A DNA stretch of 64,000 bases, taken from NCBI RefSeq assembly GCF_003355475.1, contig NZ_CP031356.1:868001-932000 (forward strand), in the 5' to 3' direction. This DNA is from Brachybacterium saurashtrense (GTDB lineage: Bacteria > Actinomycetota > Actinomycetes > Actinomycetales > Dermabacteraceae). Under the pieces are notes generated by a model, which did not search any database, had not been told where the DNA came from, and saw only the letters and a program-made list of their open reading frames with translations. Shown in pieces: positions 16,616 to 29,234 of this stretch. Positions within the stretch are counted from its first letter, which is position 1. Every line of letters begins with the position of its first letter. Both the position numbers and the translations under genes were made by a program.

Positions 16616-17149
16616 TCACCGTTGGGGCGGTTCCTCCGCCTCGAAGGTGAGCAGCAGGGTGCGCAGCGCGTCGGCGAGGGCATTGCGGTCCATCGGGGGC
16701 AGGGGCTCCAGCAGCTCCCGTTCGGCCTCCAGCAGGGTCTCCATCGCGGCGTCCACCCGGGCCACCCCGTCGGGGCGCAGCCGCACCTCGACCGCGCGGC
16801 CGTCGCGCGGGCTGCGGTTCTTGCTCACCAGTCCGCGCGCCACCAGCTTGTCGATCCTCGTGGTCATCGTGCCGCTGGTCACGAGCGTCTCCCGCATCAG
16901 CGCCCCGGGGGAGAGGGCGTCGTCCCCGCTGCGGCGCAGCGCCGAGAGCATGTCGAACTCCCAGCCCTCGAGCCCGGCGTCGGCGAAGGCCTCGCGCCGG
17001 GCGCTCTCGAGGAACCGGGCCATCCGCGAGATGCGCGAGAACACCGACAGCGGCGCGACGTCCAGGTCGGCGCGGGCGCGGCGCCAGCCGTGGACGATGC
17101 GATCGACCTCGTCGAGGCGCGGGGCGGCGTCGTCCGGTGTGGTGGGCAT
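16616..17149 (-). CDS. MarR family transcriptional regulator
   Basis: 177-residue winged-HTH dimeric regulator. The HTH region (about residues 65-125) reads FDMLSALRRSGDDALSPGAL, then TLVTSGTMTTRIDKLVARGL, then the wing with NRSPRDGRAVEVRLRPDG. A minus-strand TAGACT ends 6 nt before ATG 17149, so the mRNA is probably leaderless. It lies upstream of the ABC-F gene in the same orientation with a purine-rich 230-bp gap, so it may control it, but no operator palindrome could be assigned. The ligand is unknown. Confidence 0.88.
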   Translation of the reverse strand: MPTTPDDAAPRLDEVDRIVHGWRRARADLDVAPLSVFSRISRMARFLESARREAFADAGLEGWEFDMLSALRRSGDDALSPGALMRETLVTSGTMTTRIDKLVARGLVSKNRSPRDGRAVEVRLRPDGVARVDAAMETLLEAERELLEPLPPMDRNALADALRTLLLTFEAEEPPQR

Positions 17150-17155
17150 GGGTCG

Positions 17156-17161
17156 AGTCTA
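17156..17161 (-). promoter_or_regulatory. -10 box TAGACT, leaderless start of the MarR gene
   Basis: Minus-strand TAGACT followed by 6 nt and ATG 17149. Confidence 0.55.
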
Positions 17162-17282
17162 GGTGCAGGCCCCTGCTCATCGTGCGCGCGCGCTGTTGCC
17201 CGACGTGCGCGGGTTCCCGCTCGGCGTGCGCCGGCTCCCGCTCGCCGTGCGCAACCCCGCGCCCGTCGCCTGCGGCCCGTTC

Positions 17283-17930
17283 TCAGCCGCCGGTGCTCTC
17301 GCGCAGGGCAGGCTTCTTCTCCAGCGCGCCGAGGCCGAACCAGGAGAGGTTCACCATCCGTGCGGCCACGACCTCCTTCGCGGGCTTGCGCGTCTCGAGC
17401 CACCACTGACCGGTGTACGCCACCATCCCCACCAGCATCTGGGCGTACAGCGCCGCATCCTTCGGCGGGTAGCGGTGCAGCCGCAGCTGGGTGGCGAGGA
17501 TCTCCTCGACCCGCCGTGCCACGTCGGTGAGCAGGGAGGAGAAGGTGCCGATCGAGTGGCTGACGGGGGAGTCCCGCACCAGGATCCGGAAGCCGTCCTC
17601 GTTCTCGTCGATGTAGGAGAGGAACGCCAGCGCCGCCCGCTCCATGAGCACCCGGGGATGGGCACGCTGCTCCTCGAGGGACGTCTCGAGCGCGGCCAGC
17701 AGGGTGGAGACCTCGCGGTCCACCACCACCGCGTACAGGCCCTCCTTGCCGCCGAAGTGCTCGTAGACGACGGGCTTGGAGACCTTCGCGCGTGCCGCGA
17801 TCTCCTCGACCGTGGTCATGTCGAAGCCCTTCTCCGCGAACAGGCGCCGGCCCACGGTCAGCAGCTGCTCGCGCCGCTCCTTCCCGGACATGCGCGTGGA
17901 TCGACCGCGAGGGGCTTCCGTCTCCGCCAT
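17283..17930 (-). CDS. TetR family transcriptional regulator
   Basis: 215-residue TetR protein. The N-terminal HTH is textbook: RREQLLTVGRRLFAEKGFDM, then TTVEEIAARAKVSKPVVYEHFGGKEGLY. The C-terminal ligand domain has a LVRDSPVSHSIGTFSSLL segment of the kind seen in several actinobacterial TetR subfamilies. I start it at ATG 17930, which has GGGAG about 10 nt upstream; an in-frame ATG six codons earlier is possible. The target is unknown. The next minus-strand gene is the MarR regulator and the upstream side is the tRNA-Gln/glmU region, so autoregulation is the only safe guess. Confidence 0.9.
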   Translation of the reverse strand: MAETEAPRGRSTRMSGKERREQLLTVGRRLFAEKGFDMTTVEEIAARAKVSKPVVYEHFGGKEGLYAVVVDREVSTLLAALETSLEEQRAHPRVLMERAALAFLSYIDENEDGFRILVRDSPVSHSIGTFSSLLTDVARRVEEILATQLRLHRYPPKDAALYAQMLVGMVAYTGQWWLETRKPAKEVVAARMVNLSWFGLGALEKKPALRESTGG

Positions 17931-18169
17931 GTCGGGAGTCTCCCACACCGGCGCTCCCGGGTGACCGGCGGGTCACCGTCCCGCGGCGCGGGGCACCGGG
18001 CCGCGGGGGAGCCGAGGGTGCGGGGCCGACCGCGGGGGAGCGTCCCGCGGCCGACGGGACGGTCCGCAGGGCACTGTCCAGTGACGATAGGATCGGCGCG
18101 CGCCCGCGGCGCCGCCGACCCTGCCGTCGCCTCCGAGCGCACGGCCGTCGACCGGCCGGGCGGGCGCGG

Positions 18170-18241
18170 TCCGCCATGGTGTAATCGGCAACACCTCAGA
18201 TTTTGGTTCTGAAGTTTCAGGTTCGAGTCCTGATGGCGGAA
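18170..18241 (+). tRNA. tRNA-Gln (anticodon TTG)
   Basis: A full 72-nt cloverleaf. The 7-bp acceptor stem pairs 18170-18176 with 18234-18240, and the discriminator base is A. D-stem GTGT/ACAC, anticodon stem TCAGA/TCTGA with loop TTTTGGT (anticodon TTG), and T-arm TCAGG-TTCGAGT-CCTGA are all present. CCA is not encoded. It lies 96 bp before glmU, a conserved actinobacterial neighbourhood. Confidence 0.96.
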
Positions 18242-18337
18242 CGCCCGTGGGACGCTCGGTCGTGCACGGGCCAGTCCCCCGGACGGACGCGGCCGCGCCG
18301 CACGCCCAACCGTCGACGATCCCGAGGAGCCCCAGAC

Positions 18338-19846
18338 GTGGGAATCGATGAGACCACCGCCCCCGCCGCCGTGATCGTCCTGGCCGCCGGTGCCGGGACG
18401 CGCATGAAGTCCCGCAGACCGAAGGTCCTCCACGAGATCGGCGGGCGCTCCCTGCTCGTGCACGCGGTGACGGCCGCGGAGGGCACCGGCCCCTCCGAGC
18501 TGGTGGTGGTGCTGCGTCACGAGCGCGAGAGGGTCGCCGAGCACCTTGCCGAGCACGCCGCCGAGGTCACCGTCGCCGATCAGGACGAGATCCCCGGCAC
18601 CGGGCGCGCCGTGCAGTGCGGCCTCGAGAAGGTCGCCGCGAACGAGGGCACGGTGCTGGTCACCTACGGCGACGTGCCGCTGCTGGACCCCGCGACGCTG
18701 CGCGAGCTGGTCTCCTCCCACGAGGGCGCCGGCGCCGCTGTCACCGTGCTCAGCGCCCGCGTGCCCGACCCCACCGGCTACGGCCGCATCCTGCGCAGCG
18801 AGGACGGCAGCGAGGTGCTCGGCATCGTCGAGCACAAGGACGCCGACGAGACACAGCGCGGCATCGACGAGATCAACTCCGGCATCTACGCCTTCGACCT
18901 CGCGGTGCTCCGCGACGCCCTCGGGCGCCTCACCACCGACAACGCGCAGGGCGAGATGTACCTCACCGACGTGCTCGGCATCGCGCGGGCGGACGGCCGC
19001 TCCGTCCGTGCCGTGGTCACCGAGGACGTGATGATGGTCGAGGGCGTCAACGACCGCGTGCAGCTCGCCCAGCTCGGCGCCGAGATGAACCGCCGCATCC
19101 TCGAGCGGCACATGCGCGCCGGCGTCACCGTCGTGGACCCCTCGACCACGTGGATCGACGCGGACGTCACCATCGCGCAGGACGCCGTGATCCTCCCCGG
19201 CGTGCAGCTCCACGGCGCGACCGACATCGGCGCGGAGGCCGTGATCGGCCCGGACACCACCCTGCGGGACACCGAGGTGGGCGCCGGGGCCGAGGTGGTC
19301 CGCTCCCACGCCCTGCTGGCCGTGGTGGGCGCCGGGGCGACCGTGGGCCCGTTCTCCTACCTCCGAGCCGGCACGGACCTCGGGGCGCGCGGCAAGATCG
19401 GCGGCTTCGTGGAGACCAAGAACGCACGCCTCGGCGAGGGTGCGAAGGTGCCCCACCTCAGCTACGTGGGCGATGCCGAGATCGGCGAGGGCACCAACAT
19501 CGGCGCCGGCACCATCGTCGCGAACTACGACGGGGTCGAGAAGCACCGCACCACCGTGGGGCGGCACGTGCGCGTCGGCTCCGACAACGTGCTGGTGGCG
19601 CCGGTCACCATCGGGGACGGCGCCGCCACCGGCGCCGGCACCACGGTGCGCCGGGACGTGCCCGCCGGAGCGCTCGGGGTCAACGCCGTCTCGCAGCGGA
19701 ACATGGAAGGATGGACCCTGCGACGCCGTGCGGGGACGCCGGCCGAGGCCGCCGCGCGCGCGGCCCTTGGCGCCGACGAGGACCCCGCGACCAGCACGCC
19801 TGCAGGAACTGCCGCCGACGAGCACAAGGAGCACGAGCAGCGATGA
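18338..19846 (+). CDS. glmU: Bifunctional UDP-GlcNAc pyrophosphorylase / glucosamine-1-phosphate N-acetyltransferase
   Basis: GlmU makes UDP-GlcNAc in two steps for peptidoglycan and other glycans. The N-terminal uridyltransferase shows VIVLAAGAGTRMKSRRPKVL, and QDEIPGTGRAVQ and TYGDVPLL follow. The C-terminal half is a left-handed beta helix of hexapeptide repeats with the acetyl-CoA site region (GNAR-like and IGAGTIVANYDG). At 502 residues it has the usual actinobacterial length, with a Pro/Ala-rich tail. GTG 18338 is chosen because GAGGAG precedes it by 8 nt; upstream in-frame codons run into the tRNA. It overlaps prs by 4 bp, so sugar-nucleotide and PRPP synthesis are co-translated. Confidence 0.96.
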   Translation: MGIDETTAPAAVIVLAAGAGTRMKSRRPKVLHEIGGRSLLVHAVTAAEGTGPSELVVVLRHERERVAEHLAEHAAEVTVADQDEIPGTGRAVQCGLEKVAANEGTVLVTYGDVPLLDPATLRELVSSHEGAGAAVTVLSARVPDPTGYGRILRSEDGSEVLGIVEHKDADETQRGIDEINSGIYAFDLAVLRDALGRLTTDNAQGEMYLTDVLGIARADGRSVRAVVTEDVMMVEGVNDRVQLAQLGAEMNRRILERHMRAGVTVVDPSTTWIDADVTIAQDAVILPGVQLHGATDIGAEAVIGPDTTLRDTEVGAGAEVVRSHALLAVVGAGATVGPFSYLRAGTDLGARGKIGGFVETKNARLGEGAKVPHLSYVGDAEIGEGTNIGAGTIVANYDGVEKHRTTVGRHVRVGSDNVLVAPVTIGDGAATGAGTTVRRDVPAGALGVNAVSQRNMEGWTLRRRAGTPAEAAARAALGADEDPATSTPAGTAADEHKEHEQR

Positions 19847-20823
19847 GCGGAATCGTCACCACCGGGGAGAAGCGCCTGGTCCTCGCATCGGGGAGGTCGC
19901 ACCCGGTCCTCGCCCAGGAGGTCGCGGCCGAGCTCGGCGTCGAGGTCCTGCCGATGGACGCCTGGGACTTCGCCAACGGCGAGATCTACGTGCGCTACGG
20001 CGAGTCCGTGCGCGGCACGGACGTGTTCGTGCTCCAGTCGCACCCGGCGCCCATCAACACCTGGGTGATGGAGCACCTCATCATGATCGACGCGCTCAAG
20101 CGCGCCTCCGCCAAGCGCATCACCGCGATCGCTCCGAGCTTCCCCTACGCGCGGCAGGACAAGAAGCACCGCGGCCGCGAGCCGATCTCGGCCCGCCTGA
20201 TGGCGGACCTGTACGAGACCGCCGGCGCGGACCGCATGATCTCCGTGGACCTGCACGCCCCCCAGGTGCAGGGCTATTTCGACCGGCCCGTCGACCACCT
20301 GATGGCGCTGCCCATCCTGGCGGACTACATCCAGAACCAGTACGGCCATGAGGACATCGCCGTGGTCTCCCCGGACGCCGGCCGGATCCGCGTGGCCGAG
20401 CAGTGGGCGAAGAAGCTCGGCGGCGTGAACCTCGCCTTCATCCACAAGTCCCGCGATCCCAAGCGGCCCAACCAGGCCGTCGCCAAGCGTGTGATCGGCG
20501 ACGTCGCGGGGAAGACCTGCATCCTGGTGGACGACATGATCGACACCGCCGGCACCATCGTGCAGGCGGCGGATGCCCTCGTCGCCAACGGCGCGGACTC
20601 GGTGGTCATCGCGACCACCCACCCGATCCTCTCGGACCCGGCCACGGAGCGGCTCAAGGCCAGCGCCGTGCGCGAGGTGGTGTGCACCAACACCCTCCCG
20701 GTCCCGCCGGAGAAGCAGTTCGACCGCCTCACCCAGCTCTCCATCGCGCCGCTGCTGGCCCGTGCGATCCGGGCCGTCTTCGACGACGGGTCCGTGACCA
20801 GCATCTTCGACGGCGAGGTCTGA
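19843..20823 (+). CDS. prs: Ribose-phosphate pyrophosphokinase (PRPP synthase)
   Basis: Makes PRPP from ribose 5-phosphate and ATP for nucleotides, His and Trp, and in actinobacteria also for decaprenyl-phosphoribose-type precursors. At 326 residues, it is a class I enzyme: FANGEIYVRYGES, the flexible-loop PYARQDKKHRGREPI, the ribose-phosphate loop ILVDDMIDTAGTI and VVSPDAGRIRVAEQ all match. ATG 19843 overlaps the glmU stop (ATGA). A 16-bp hairpin 50 bp downstream ends the operon before the convergent doxX gene. Confidence 0.97.
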   Translation: MSGIVTTGEKRLVLASGRSHPVLAQEVAAELGVEVLPMDAWDFANGEIYVRYGESVRGTDVFVLQSHPAPINTWVMEHLIMIDALKRASAKRITAIAPSFPYARQDKKHRGREPISARLMADLYETAGADRMISVDLHAPQVQGYFDRPVDHLMALPILADYIQNQYGHEDIAVVSPDAGRIRVAEQWAKKLGGVNLAFIHKSRDPKRPNQAVAKRVIGDVAGKTCILVDDMIDTAGTIVQAADALVANGADSVVIATTHPILSDPATERLKASAVREVVCTNTLPVPPEKQFDRLTQLSIAPLLARAIRAVFDDGSVTSIFDGEV

Positions 20824-20873
20824 GCCGGCCCCGCACCGTCGCAGGCCTGCGTCCTCACCGGGCGGCCGACGCG

Positions 20874-20909
20874 GAGCGACCCCGCACCCTCTCGGGTGCG
20901 GGGTCGCTC
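20874..20909. terminator. Bidirectional terminator between prs and doxX
   Basis: A perfect 16-bp stem (20874-20889 with 20894-20909) closes a TCTC tetraloop. On the plus strand it is followed by TCTCTCG. It lies between convergent genes. Confidence 0.85.
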
Positions 20910-20929
20910 TCTCGTGCGGGGAGGACCGG

Positions 20930-21496
20930 TCAGATCAGGAAGCGGTTGCCCTTGACCAGCCGGCTCCACGGCCGGCCGAGGCCCACGTGGTTGCCGGCGG
21001 CGAGGCCCGCCATCGCGATCACCACCACGGCCATCAGCAGGTGGGTGTCGTAGAGCGGGTTGGTGGACATCGGGAACGCGGCCAGGTACATGAGCACGTA
21101 CATCGCCGCCGCGGAGACGGCCGCTGCGCGGGTGCCGATCCCGAGCATGAACGCCACGCCCACGCCGAGCAGGCCCAGCATGAACAGCACGTCCGTGAGC
21201 GGGTTGATGGAGAGGAAGAACTCCCAGGCCGGGGCGAAGGGGTTCCCGCCCTCGATGGAGCCGCCGAGGAAGCCGGTGGTGGGGGAGCCGCCGTTCAGCC
21301 ATGCGCGCTCCGTCGGGGTGGCGAAGCCGAGGCCGAAGGTCTTGTCGAGGAACGCCCACAGGAAGGTGAAGCCCACCATCACCCGGACGATCCCGAGAAC
21401 GGTGAACCCCCAGCCCTGCGCGGCGGTGCCGGCGGCGGAGCTTTCCGCCGCGGCGGCGGTGGTGGTGACGGGGGTGGAGGAGGCGGCAGCAGTCAC
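20930..21496 (-). CDS. DoxX family integral membrane protein
   Basis: 188 residues, starting at GTG 21496 with GAAAGG upstream. A Thr/Ala-rich N-terminus is followed by hydrophobic helices near residues 30-52, 100-120, 122-142 and 145-165. The sequence VRVMVGFTFLWAFLDKTFGLG with the downstream loop TPTERAWLNGGSPTTGFLGG is typical of the DoxX/DoxD-like group related to the small subunit of thiosulfate:quinone oxidoreductase. Most bacterial DoxX proteins have no proven reaction. No catalytic partner is adjacent. It interrupts the usual prs-rplY adjacency and converges on prs across a strong terminator. Confidence 0.8.
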   Translation of the reverse strand: MTAAASSTPVTTTAAAAESSAAGTAAQGWGFTVLGIVRVMVGFTFLWAFLDKTFGLGFATPTERAWLNGGSPTTGFLGGSIEGGNPFAPAWEFFLSINPLTDVLFMLGLLGVGVAFMLGIGTRAAAVSAAAMYVLMYLAAFPMSTNPLYDTHLLMAVVVIAMAGLAAGNHVGLGRPWSRLVKGNRFLI

Positions 21497-21970
21497 GGCG
21501 AGTGCCTTTCAGAGGGTCCGAGGGGACTCTCGGACGGGTTGTTGTGACATGAACAGAATAGGGGTCCCGAGGGCCTGTCCAGCGGGGACCAAGGTCACTG
21601 AATCTGCGCTCTGACCTGCAGGGACGTAGGTCCCGACGGGAGTGAGCTCCGGTCTTTCGCGGGCCGGTCGTCGGAAGGGCGGCGGGCGGACCATGGGCGG
21701 ACCGCGTGCGGGGCAGCGCGCGTGCGGGGCCGGATCCGCGCGCCCCGGGACGGGGACCCGTGCCGGGCCGGCGGATGCCGCCGTGCGGCGCCCCTCACCT
21801 GTAGGGCGCCCCGTCGGCGGGTGCGTGCTAGTCTCACCGGGTCACTTCGGCGAGGGAGCGGGCCCAGGCCCCTCCGTGATCGACGCGGTGCGGAAGCTCG
21901 GGAGCGTGCGCTCCCCGTGCCCCGTGGCGTCGCTCATCGTCGAGCACACCGCATCCACGAGGAGCACACC
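21497..21970. other. Divergent promoter region doxX / rplY
   Basis: 474 bp without a supportable gene. For doxX a minus-strand -10 TATTCT lies at 21555-21560, with a TGGACA -35-like hexamer at 21576-21581 (15-nt spacer, short). For rplY a TAGTCT at 21829-21834 could be a -10, giving a leader of about 130 nt. That leader contains a small GGGAGCG/CGCTCCC hairpin near 21899-21914. The leader could host autogenous control, but nothing specific is recognisable. Confidence 0.45.
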
Positions 21971-22588
21971 ATGGCTGACAAGCTGAACGTCGAGCTGCGC
22001 GAGGACTTCGGCAAGGGCGCGTCCCGCCGTCTCCGCGCCGAGAACCGCATCCCCGCCGTCCTGTACGGACACGGCGAGGCCCCCCTCCACCTCTCCCTGC
22101 CCGGGCACGAGACCGCGCTGGCGGCCCGTAACCCCAACGCCCTGCTCGAGCTGCAGCTCGCCGACGGCAGCTCGCACCTGGCCCTGATCAAGGAGATCCA
22201 GCGCCACCCGCTCAAGCGCTCCCTGAACCACCTCGACCTGATCATCGTCCGCAAGGGCGAGAAGGTCGAGGTCGACATCCCCGTCGTCATCGACGGCGAG
22301 CCCGTCTCCCCGGCGATCGCCATGGTCGATCTCCAGGCCCTCACCCTCTCGGTGGACGCGCTGCACGTCCCGGAGCAGATCGAGATCTCCGTCGAGGGCG
22401 CCGAGGACGGCTACCAGCTGTTCGCCGGCGACGTGACCCTCCCGAAGGACGCCGAGCTCGTCACCGACGCCGAGATCCTGGTGGTCTCCGTGAGCATCCC
22501 GCGCGTCGAGGAGGAGCCGGAGGACGAGGCCGCCGAGGGCGAGGAGTCCGAGAGCGAGTCCGCCGAGGAGTCCGCCGAGCAGGAGTGA
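21971..22588 (+). CDS. rplY: 50S ribosomal protein L25/general stress protein Ctc
   Basis: 205-residue long-form L25 (Ctc type) that binds 5S rRNA at the central protuberance. The N-terminal L25 domain (residues 1-92) shows [20 protein letters not shown], then PAVLYGHGE, then [16 protein letters not shown]. The C-terminal beta domain (about 95-185) follows, then an acidic Glu/Ser tail ([17 protein letters not shown]). An AGGAG site 9 nt before ATG 21971 supports the start. It lies between prs and pth, as in most actinobacteria. Confidence 0.95.
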   Translation: MADKLNVELREDFGKGASRRLRAENRIPAVLYGHGEAPLHLSLPGHETALAARNPNALLELQLADGSSHLALIKEIQRHPLKRSLNHLDLIIVRKGEKVEVDIPVVIDGEPVSPAIAMVDLQALTLSVDALHVPEQIEISVEGAEDGYQLFAGDVTLPKDAELVTDAEILVVSVSIPRVEEEPEDEAAEGEESESESAEESAEQE

Positions 22589-22809
22589 TCCCCGGGGGCG
22601 GAGCGGTCGGCGCCACGGCGCCCCCGCTCCCGCTCCGTTGCTCACATCCCACGGTCCGGGGCGTCGCGCGGTGCGCGGCGCCCCGGTACTGTGTCCGAGG
22701 TCGTGCGGTCCGGCCACGCCCTCCCGGGAGGGTTGCGCACCGTTCGGCACACCGCCGCGCCGCCGCCCGGCACCGGCGCGGCGCCCGGCAGCAGCGAGGA
22801 GCAGCACCC

Positions 22810-23424
22810 ATGACCGCGAGCGGACCCCGCCTCGGCCCCCATCTGGTGGTGGGGCTCGGCAATCCCGGCCCGAAGTACGCCGCCACCCGCCACAACGTGG
22901 GCCACATGGTGCTCGACCACATCGCCGACGCCGCCGGGGCCCGCTTCGCCGCCGCGCGTCGCGCCCAGGCCGTGGTGGTCGAGGGGCGGCTGGGCCTGCC
23001 CGGCGCCGATCAGCGCGTGATCCTGGCCAAGACCACCACCTACATGAACGTCTCGGGCGGCCCGGTGAAGGCGCTCGCGGCCTACTACGACATCCCGCCC
23101 GAGCGGATCGTGGCGGTGCACGACGAGGTGGACATCCCCTTCGACACGGTGCGCCTCAAGCTCGGTGGCGGCGAGGGCGGGCACAACGGCCTGCGCGACA
23201 TCACCAAGGCGCTCGGCACCAAGGACTACCTGCGGGTGCGGGTGGGCGTGGGCCGGCCCCCCGGCGGCCGTGACACCGCCGATCACGTGCTCGCCCCGTT
23301 CAGCACCGCCGAGCGGCGCGCGCTCGACCTCCTCGTCGCCGATGCCGCCGACGCCGTGGAGTCCCTCGTCCTCGAGGGCCTCACGGCCGCCCAGCAGCGT
23401 TTCCACTCCCGAGAGACCCGATGA
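22810..23424 (+). CDS. pth: Peptidyl-tRNA hydrolase
   Basis: Recycles peptidyl-tRNA released from stalled ribosomes. The 204-residue protein has [19 protein letters not shown], with the catalytic His and Asn of that motif, [13 protein letters not shown], and [10 protein letters not shown]-like [10 protein letters not shown] with its conserved Asp, then [13 protein letters not shown]. Start at ATG 22810 after a GAGGAG site. The stop overlaps mfd as ATGA, an unusual pairing in bacteria but common in actinobacteria. A TACTGT about 120 bp upstream could be its promoter. Confidence 0.95.
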   Translation: MTASGPRLGPHLVVGLGNPGPKYAATRHNVGHMVLDHIADAAGARFAAARRAQAVVVEGRLGLPGADQRVILAKTTTYMNVSGGPVKALAAYYDIPPERIVAVHDEVDIPFDTVRLKLGGGEGGHNGLRDITKALGTKDYLRVRVGVGRPPGGRDTADHVLAPFSTAERRALDLLVADAADAVESLVLEGLTAAQQRFHSRETR

Positions 23425-26400
23425 CCGCACAGAGCGCAGCCCCTCGCCCCACCACCGCCACGGCGCCGCTGGCGCCGCTGCTGGACCAGCTCGCCGCCGG
23501 GCGCGACCTCACCGCGGCCCGTGCCCTGGTCGACGAGGGGGCGCAGAGCGGGGAGGGCGGCAGCATCGTCGCGGCGACGGGGCTGTTCCCCTTCCTCGTC
23601 GCGGACCTCGCCCGTCGCGCCACCCCCGAGCAGCCCCTCGTGGTGGTCACCGCCACCACCCGCGCCGCGGAGGATCTCCGTGCGGCGCTGTCCGCGCTCG
23701 TGGGCACCGCGCACGTGGCCGAGCTGCCCGCCTGGGAGACGCTCCCGCACGAGCGGCTCTCGCCCCGCGCGGACACCGTCGCCAAGCGCCTGTCCACCCT
23801 GCGCCGCATCGCGCATCCGGAGACCGAGGATCCGGTGCACGTGGTGCTGATGCCCGTGCGGTCCCTGCTGCAGCCGATCGCGACAGGCCTGGGCGACCTG
23901 CGCCCCGTGCGCGCCGCGGTGGGGGAGACCTACCCGCTCGAGGATCTCGAGCGCGACCTCGTCGATGCGGCCTACGTGCGCGTGGACATGGTGGAGAAGC
24001 GCGGCGAGTTCGCGGTGCGCGGCGGCATCCTCGACGTCTTCCCGCCCACGGAGCCGCACCCCGTGCGCGTGGACCTGTTCGGCGACGAGGTGGACGACGT
24101 CCGCTACTTCTCCGTCGCCGATCAGCGCTCCCTCGACCCCGCCCCGCGGGGCCTGGACGCCCCGCCGTGCCGCGAGATCCTGCTCACGCCCGAGGTGCGC
24201 GAGCGGGCCCGCGCCCGCGCCGAGGAGCTGCCCGGCGTGCGCGACCTGCTGCTGCGGATCGCCGATGGGATCGCCGCCGACGGCATGGAGTCCCTCAGCC
24301 CGGTGCTGGTGGACGGTATGGAGCAGGTGGCCGACGTGCTGCCCGCCGGCGCCCGCTTCCTGGTGCTGGACCCCGAGAAGGCCCGCGCCCGGGCCGACGA
24401 GCTGGTCGCCACCACGGACGAGTTCCTCGCCGCCGCGTGGTCCAGCGCCGCCGCCGGCGGCGGTCTCCCGATCGACGTCGGCGCCGCCAGCTTCGTGCCG
24501 CTGTCCGAGGCCAAGGGGCACGCCCGCGAGGGCGGCCGCGCCTGGTTCACCCTGGCCGCCTTCGGCCTGGACACCGACGTGGACCTCACCACCTCCTCCA
24601 CCACCCACCCCGGCTACTCCGGCAAGCCCGGGGACGCCGCCAGGGACCTCGAGCGCCGCCGCACCGAGGGATGGTCCGTGCTCGCCACCATGGTGGGCCC
24701 CGGCGGCGCCCGCCACGTCGCCGAGACCCTCCGCGAGGAGGGCCTGCCCGCCGTGTACGGCCCCGACCTCGCGGAGCCGATCGGCCCCGGCGAGGCCGTG
24801 GTCACCGTCGGCCCCTTCGCCGAGGGCCTGATCGTCGAGGACCTGAGGCTGGTCCTCGCCGCGGAGCGCGACCTCACCGGCAAGTCCGGGGCCCGTCGCG
24901 GCGAGGAGCGGAAGATGCCCTCCCGCCGCCGCAACGTGGTGGACCCGCTGCAGCTGCGCCCGGGCGACCACGTCGTCCACTCCCACCACGGCGTGGGCCG
25001 CTTCGTGGAGATGACCAGCCGCGCCGTGGGCACCGGCGCCAAGCGCACCACCCGCGAGTACCTCGTCATCGAGTACGCCCCCTCGAAGAAGGGACAGCCG
25101 GGGGACCGCCTCTACGTGCCCAGCGATCAGCTGGACCAGGTCACCAAGTACGTCGGCGGCGAGGAGCCCAGCGTCAACCGCATGGGCGGCGCCGACTGGG
25201 CGAAGACCAAGTCCCGGGCCCGCAAGGCGATCCGGGAGATCGCCGACGAGCTGGTGCGCCTGTACTCGGCGCGGCAGTCCGCGCCGGGGCGCGCCTTCGG
25301 CCCGGACACCCCTTGGCAGCGGGAGCTCGAGGACGCCTTCGAGTTCGTCGAGACCCCGGACCAGCTCTCCACCATCGACGATGTCAAGGCGGACATGGAG
25401 AAGTCCGTCCCGATGGACCGTCTGATCCTCGGCGACGTGGGCTACGGCAAGACCGAGATCGCGGTGCGCGCCGCGTTCAAGGCCGTGCAGGACGGCACCC
25501 AGGTGGCCGTGCTCGCCCCCACCACGCTGCTCGCCCAGCAGCACCTCGACACCTTCTCCGAGCGCTTCACCGGCTTCCCGGTCACGGTGAAGGGGCTGTC
25601 CCGCTTCCAGAGCCCGGCGGAGTCCACCGCCACGATCAAGGGCCTCGCGGACGGCTCCGTGGACGTGGTGATCGGCACCCACCGCCTGCTCACCGGCAAC
25701 GTGCGCTTCAAGGAGCTCGGGCTGCTGATCGTCGACGAGGAGCAGCGCTTCGGCGTCGAGCACAAGGAGACCCTCAAGGCCCTGCGCACGAACGTGGACG
25801 TGCTGTCGATGTCCGCCACCCCGATCCCGCGCACCCTCGAGATGGCGGTGACCGGCATCCGGGAGATGTCGATCCTCGCCACCCCGCCGGAGGAGCGCCA
25901 CCCGGTGCTCACCTACGTCGGGGCCCAGGAGGACAAGCAGGTCACCGCCGCGATCCGGCGCGAGCTGCTGCGCGAGGGGCAGGTGTTCTACATCCACAAC
26001 CGGGTGGAGGACATCGACCGGGTCGCCGCGCACCTGCGCGAGCTGGTGCCCGATGCGCGCGTGGCCGTCGCCCACGGCAAGATGAACGAGCACCAGCTCG
26101 AGCGGGTGATCGTGGACTTCTGGGAGCGGGACTTCGACGTGCTGGTGTGCACCACCATCGTCGAGACCGGCCTGGACATCGCCAACGCCAACACCCTGAT
26201 CGTCGAGAACGCGGACAGGTTCGGCCTCTCCCAGCTGCACCAGCTGCGCGGCCGCGTGGGCCGCTCCAGCGAGCGCGCCTACGCCTACTTCCTCTACAAC
26301 GCGTCCAAGCCGCTCACCGAGCTCGCGCACGACCGGCTCACCACCCTCGCCACCAACACGGACCTCGGCGCCGGCATGCAAGTGGCCATGAAGGACCTCG

Positions 26401-27032
26401 AGATCCGCGGCGCCGGCAACCTGCTGGGCGGGGAGCAGTCCGGGCACATCGCCGGGGTGGGCTTCGACCTCTACGTGCGGATGGTGGGGGAGGCCGTGGC
26501 GGCCTTCCGCGGCGAGTCCACCGCGCCGGAGAAGGAGATCCGGGTGGAGCTGCCGCTGGACGCCCACGTCCCGCACGACTACATCGGCTCCGAACGGCTG
26601 CGCCTGGAGGCGTACTCGAAGCTCTCCGCGGTGCGCGAGGCCTCCGAGATCGCGCAGATCCGGGCCGAGCTCGCGGACCGCTACGGCGCCCCGCCGGCGC
26701 CGGTGGAGGTGCTGCTGGACGTGGCCCGCTTCCGCTTGGACGCCCGCGCGGCCGGGGTCGACGAGGTGCAGGCCCAGGGCAAGATGATCCGCTTCGCGCA
26801 CGTGGAGGTGCCGGACTCCGCCGCGATGCGGATGAAGCGACTGTACCCGGGCACGGTGCTCAAGCCCGCCACCCGCCAGGTGCTGGTGCCCCGGCCGATG
26901 ACCTCCCGCTTCGGCGGCACCGAGCTGCGCGACCACGACCTGCTGGAGTGGGCGCGCGAGGTGCTGCGCGTGCTGGTCCCCGCCGCGGCGGAGCAGATCT
27001 CCGCGCCCACGGTGGAGGGCTCGGCGCAGTAG
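23421..27032 (+). CDS. mfd: Transcription-repair coupling factor
   Basis: Mfd removes RNA polymerase stalled at DNA damage and recruits UvrA. The 1203-residue protein has all parts: an N-terminal UvrB-like module (about 1-350, with [15 protein letters not shown]), the CarD-like RNA-polymerase-interacting domain ([17 protein letters not shown] near 515), and the RecG-like motor with Walker [21 protein letters not shown] (DEEQ box), SATPIPRTL and the TRG hairpin [17 protein letters not shown]-terminal TRCF domain follows. ATG 23421 overlaps pth. The stop TAG (27030-27032) forms the first bases of the mazG -10 box. Confidence 0.97.
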   Translation: MTAQSAAPRPTTATAPLAPLLDQLAAGRDLTAARALVDEGAQSGEGGSIVAATGLFPFLVADLARRATPEQPLVVVTATTRAAEDLRAALSALVGTAHVAELPAWETLPHERLSPRADTVAKRLSTLRRIAHPETEDPVHVVLMPVRSLLQPIATGLGDLRPVRAAVGETYPLEDLERDLVDAAYVRVDMVEKRGEFAVRGGILDVFPPTEPHPVRVDLFGDEVDDVRYFSVADQRSLDPAPRGLDAPPCREILLTPEVRERARARAEELPGVRDLLLRIADGIAADGMESLSPVLVDGMEQVADVLPAGARFLVLDPEKARARADELVATTDEFLAAAWSSAAAGGGLPIDVGAASFVPLSEAKGHAREGGRAWFTLAAFGLDTDVDLTTSSTTHPGYSGKPGDAARDLERRRTEGWSVLATMVGPGGARHVAETLREEGLPAVYGPDLAEPIGPGEAVVTVGPFAEGLIVEDLRLVLAAERDLTGKSGARRGEERKMPSRRRNVVDPLQLRPGDHVVHSHHGVGRFVEMTSRAVGTGAKRTTREYLVIEYAPSKKGQPGDRLYVPSDQLDQVTKYVGGEEPSVNRMGGADWAKTKSRARKAIREIADELVRLYSARQSAPGRAFGPDTPWQRELEDAFEFVETPDQLSTIDDVKADMEKSVPMDRLILGDVGYGKTEIAVRAAFKAVQDGTQVAVLAPTTLLAQQHLDTFSERFTGFPVTVKGLSRFQSPAESTATIKGLADGSVDVVIGTHRLLTGNVRFKELGLLIVDEEQRFGVEHKETLKALRTNVDVLSMSATPIPRTLEMAVTGIREMSILATPPEERHPVLTYVGAQEDKQVTAAIRRELLREGQVFYIHNRVEDIDRVAAHLRELVPDARVAVAHGKMNEHQLERVIVDFWERDFDVLVCTTIVETGLDIANANTLIVENADRFGLSQLHQLRGRVGRSSERAYAYFLYNASKPLTELAHDRLTTLATNTDLGAGMQVAMKDLEIRGAGNLLGGEQSGHIAGVGFDLYVRMVGEAVAAFRGESTAPEKEIRVELPLDAHVPHDYIGSERLRLEAYSKLSAVREASEIAQIRAELADRYGAPPAPVEVLLDVARFRLDARAAGVDEVQAQGKMIRFAHVEVPDSAAMRMKRLYPGTVLKPATRQVLVPRPMTSRFGGTELRDHDLLEWAREVLRVLVPAAAEQISAPTVEGSAQ

Positions 27033-27035
27033 GGT
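27030..27035 (+). promoter_or_regulatory. -10 box TAGGGT, leaderless start of mazG
   Basis: TAGGGT is followed by CGGCGC and GTG 27042. The TAG of the hexamer is the mfd stop codon, so termination of one gene and the promoter of the next share bases. Confidence 0.5.
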
Positions 27036-27041
27036 CGGCGC

Positions 27042-29214
<2,173 letters not shown>

Positions 29215-29234
29215 CTCCGCCCAGCGGGAGGCGG

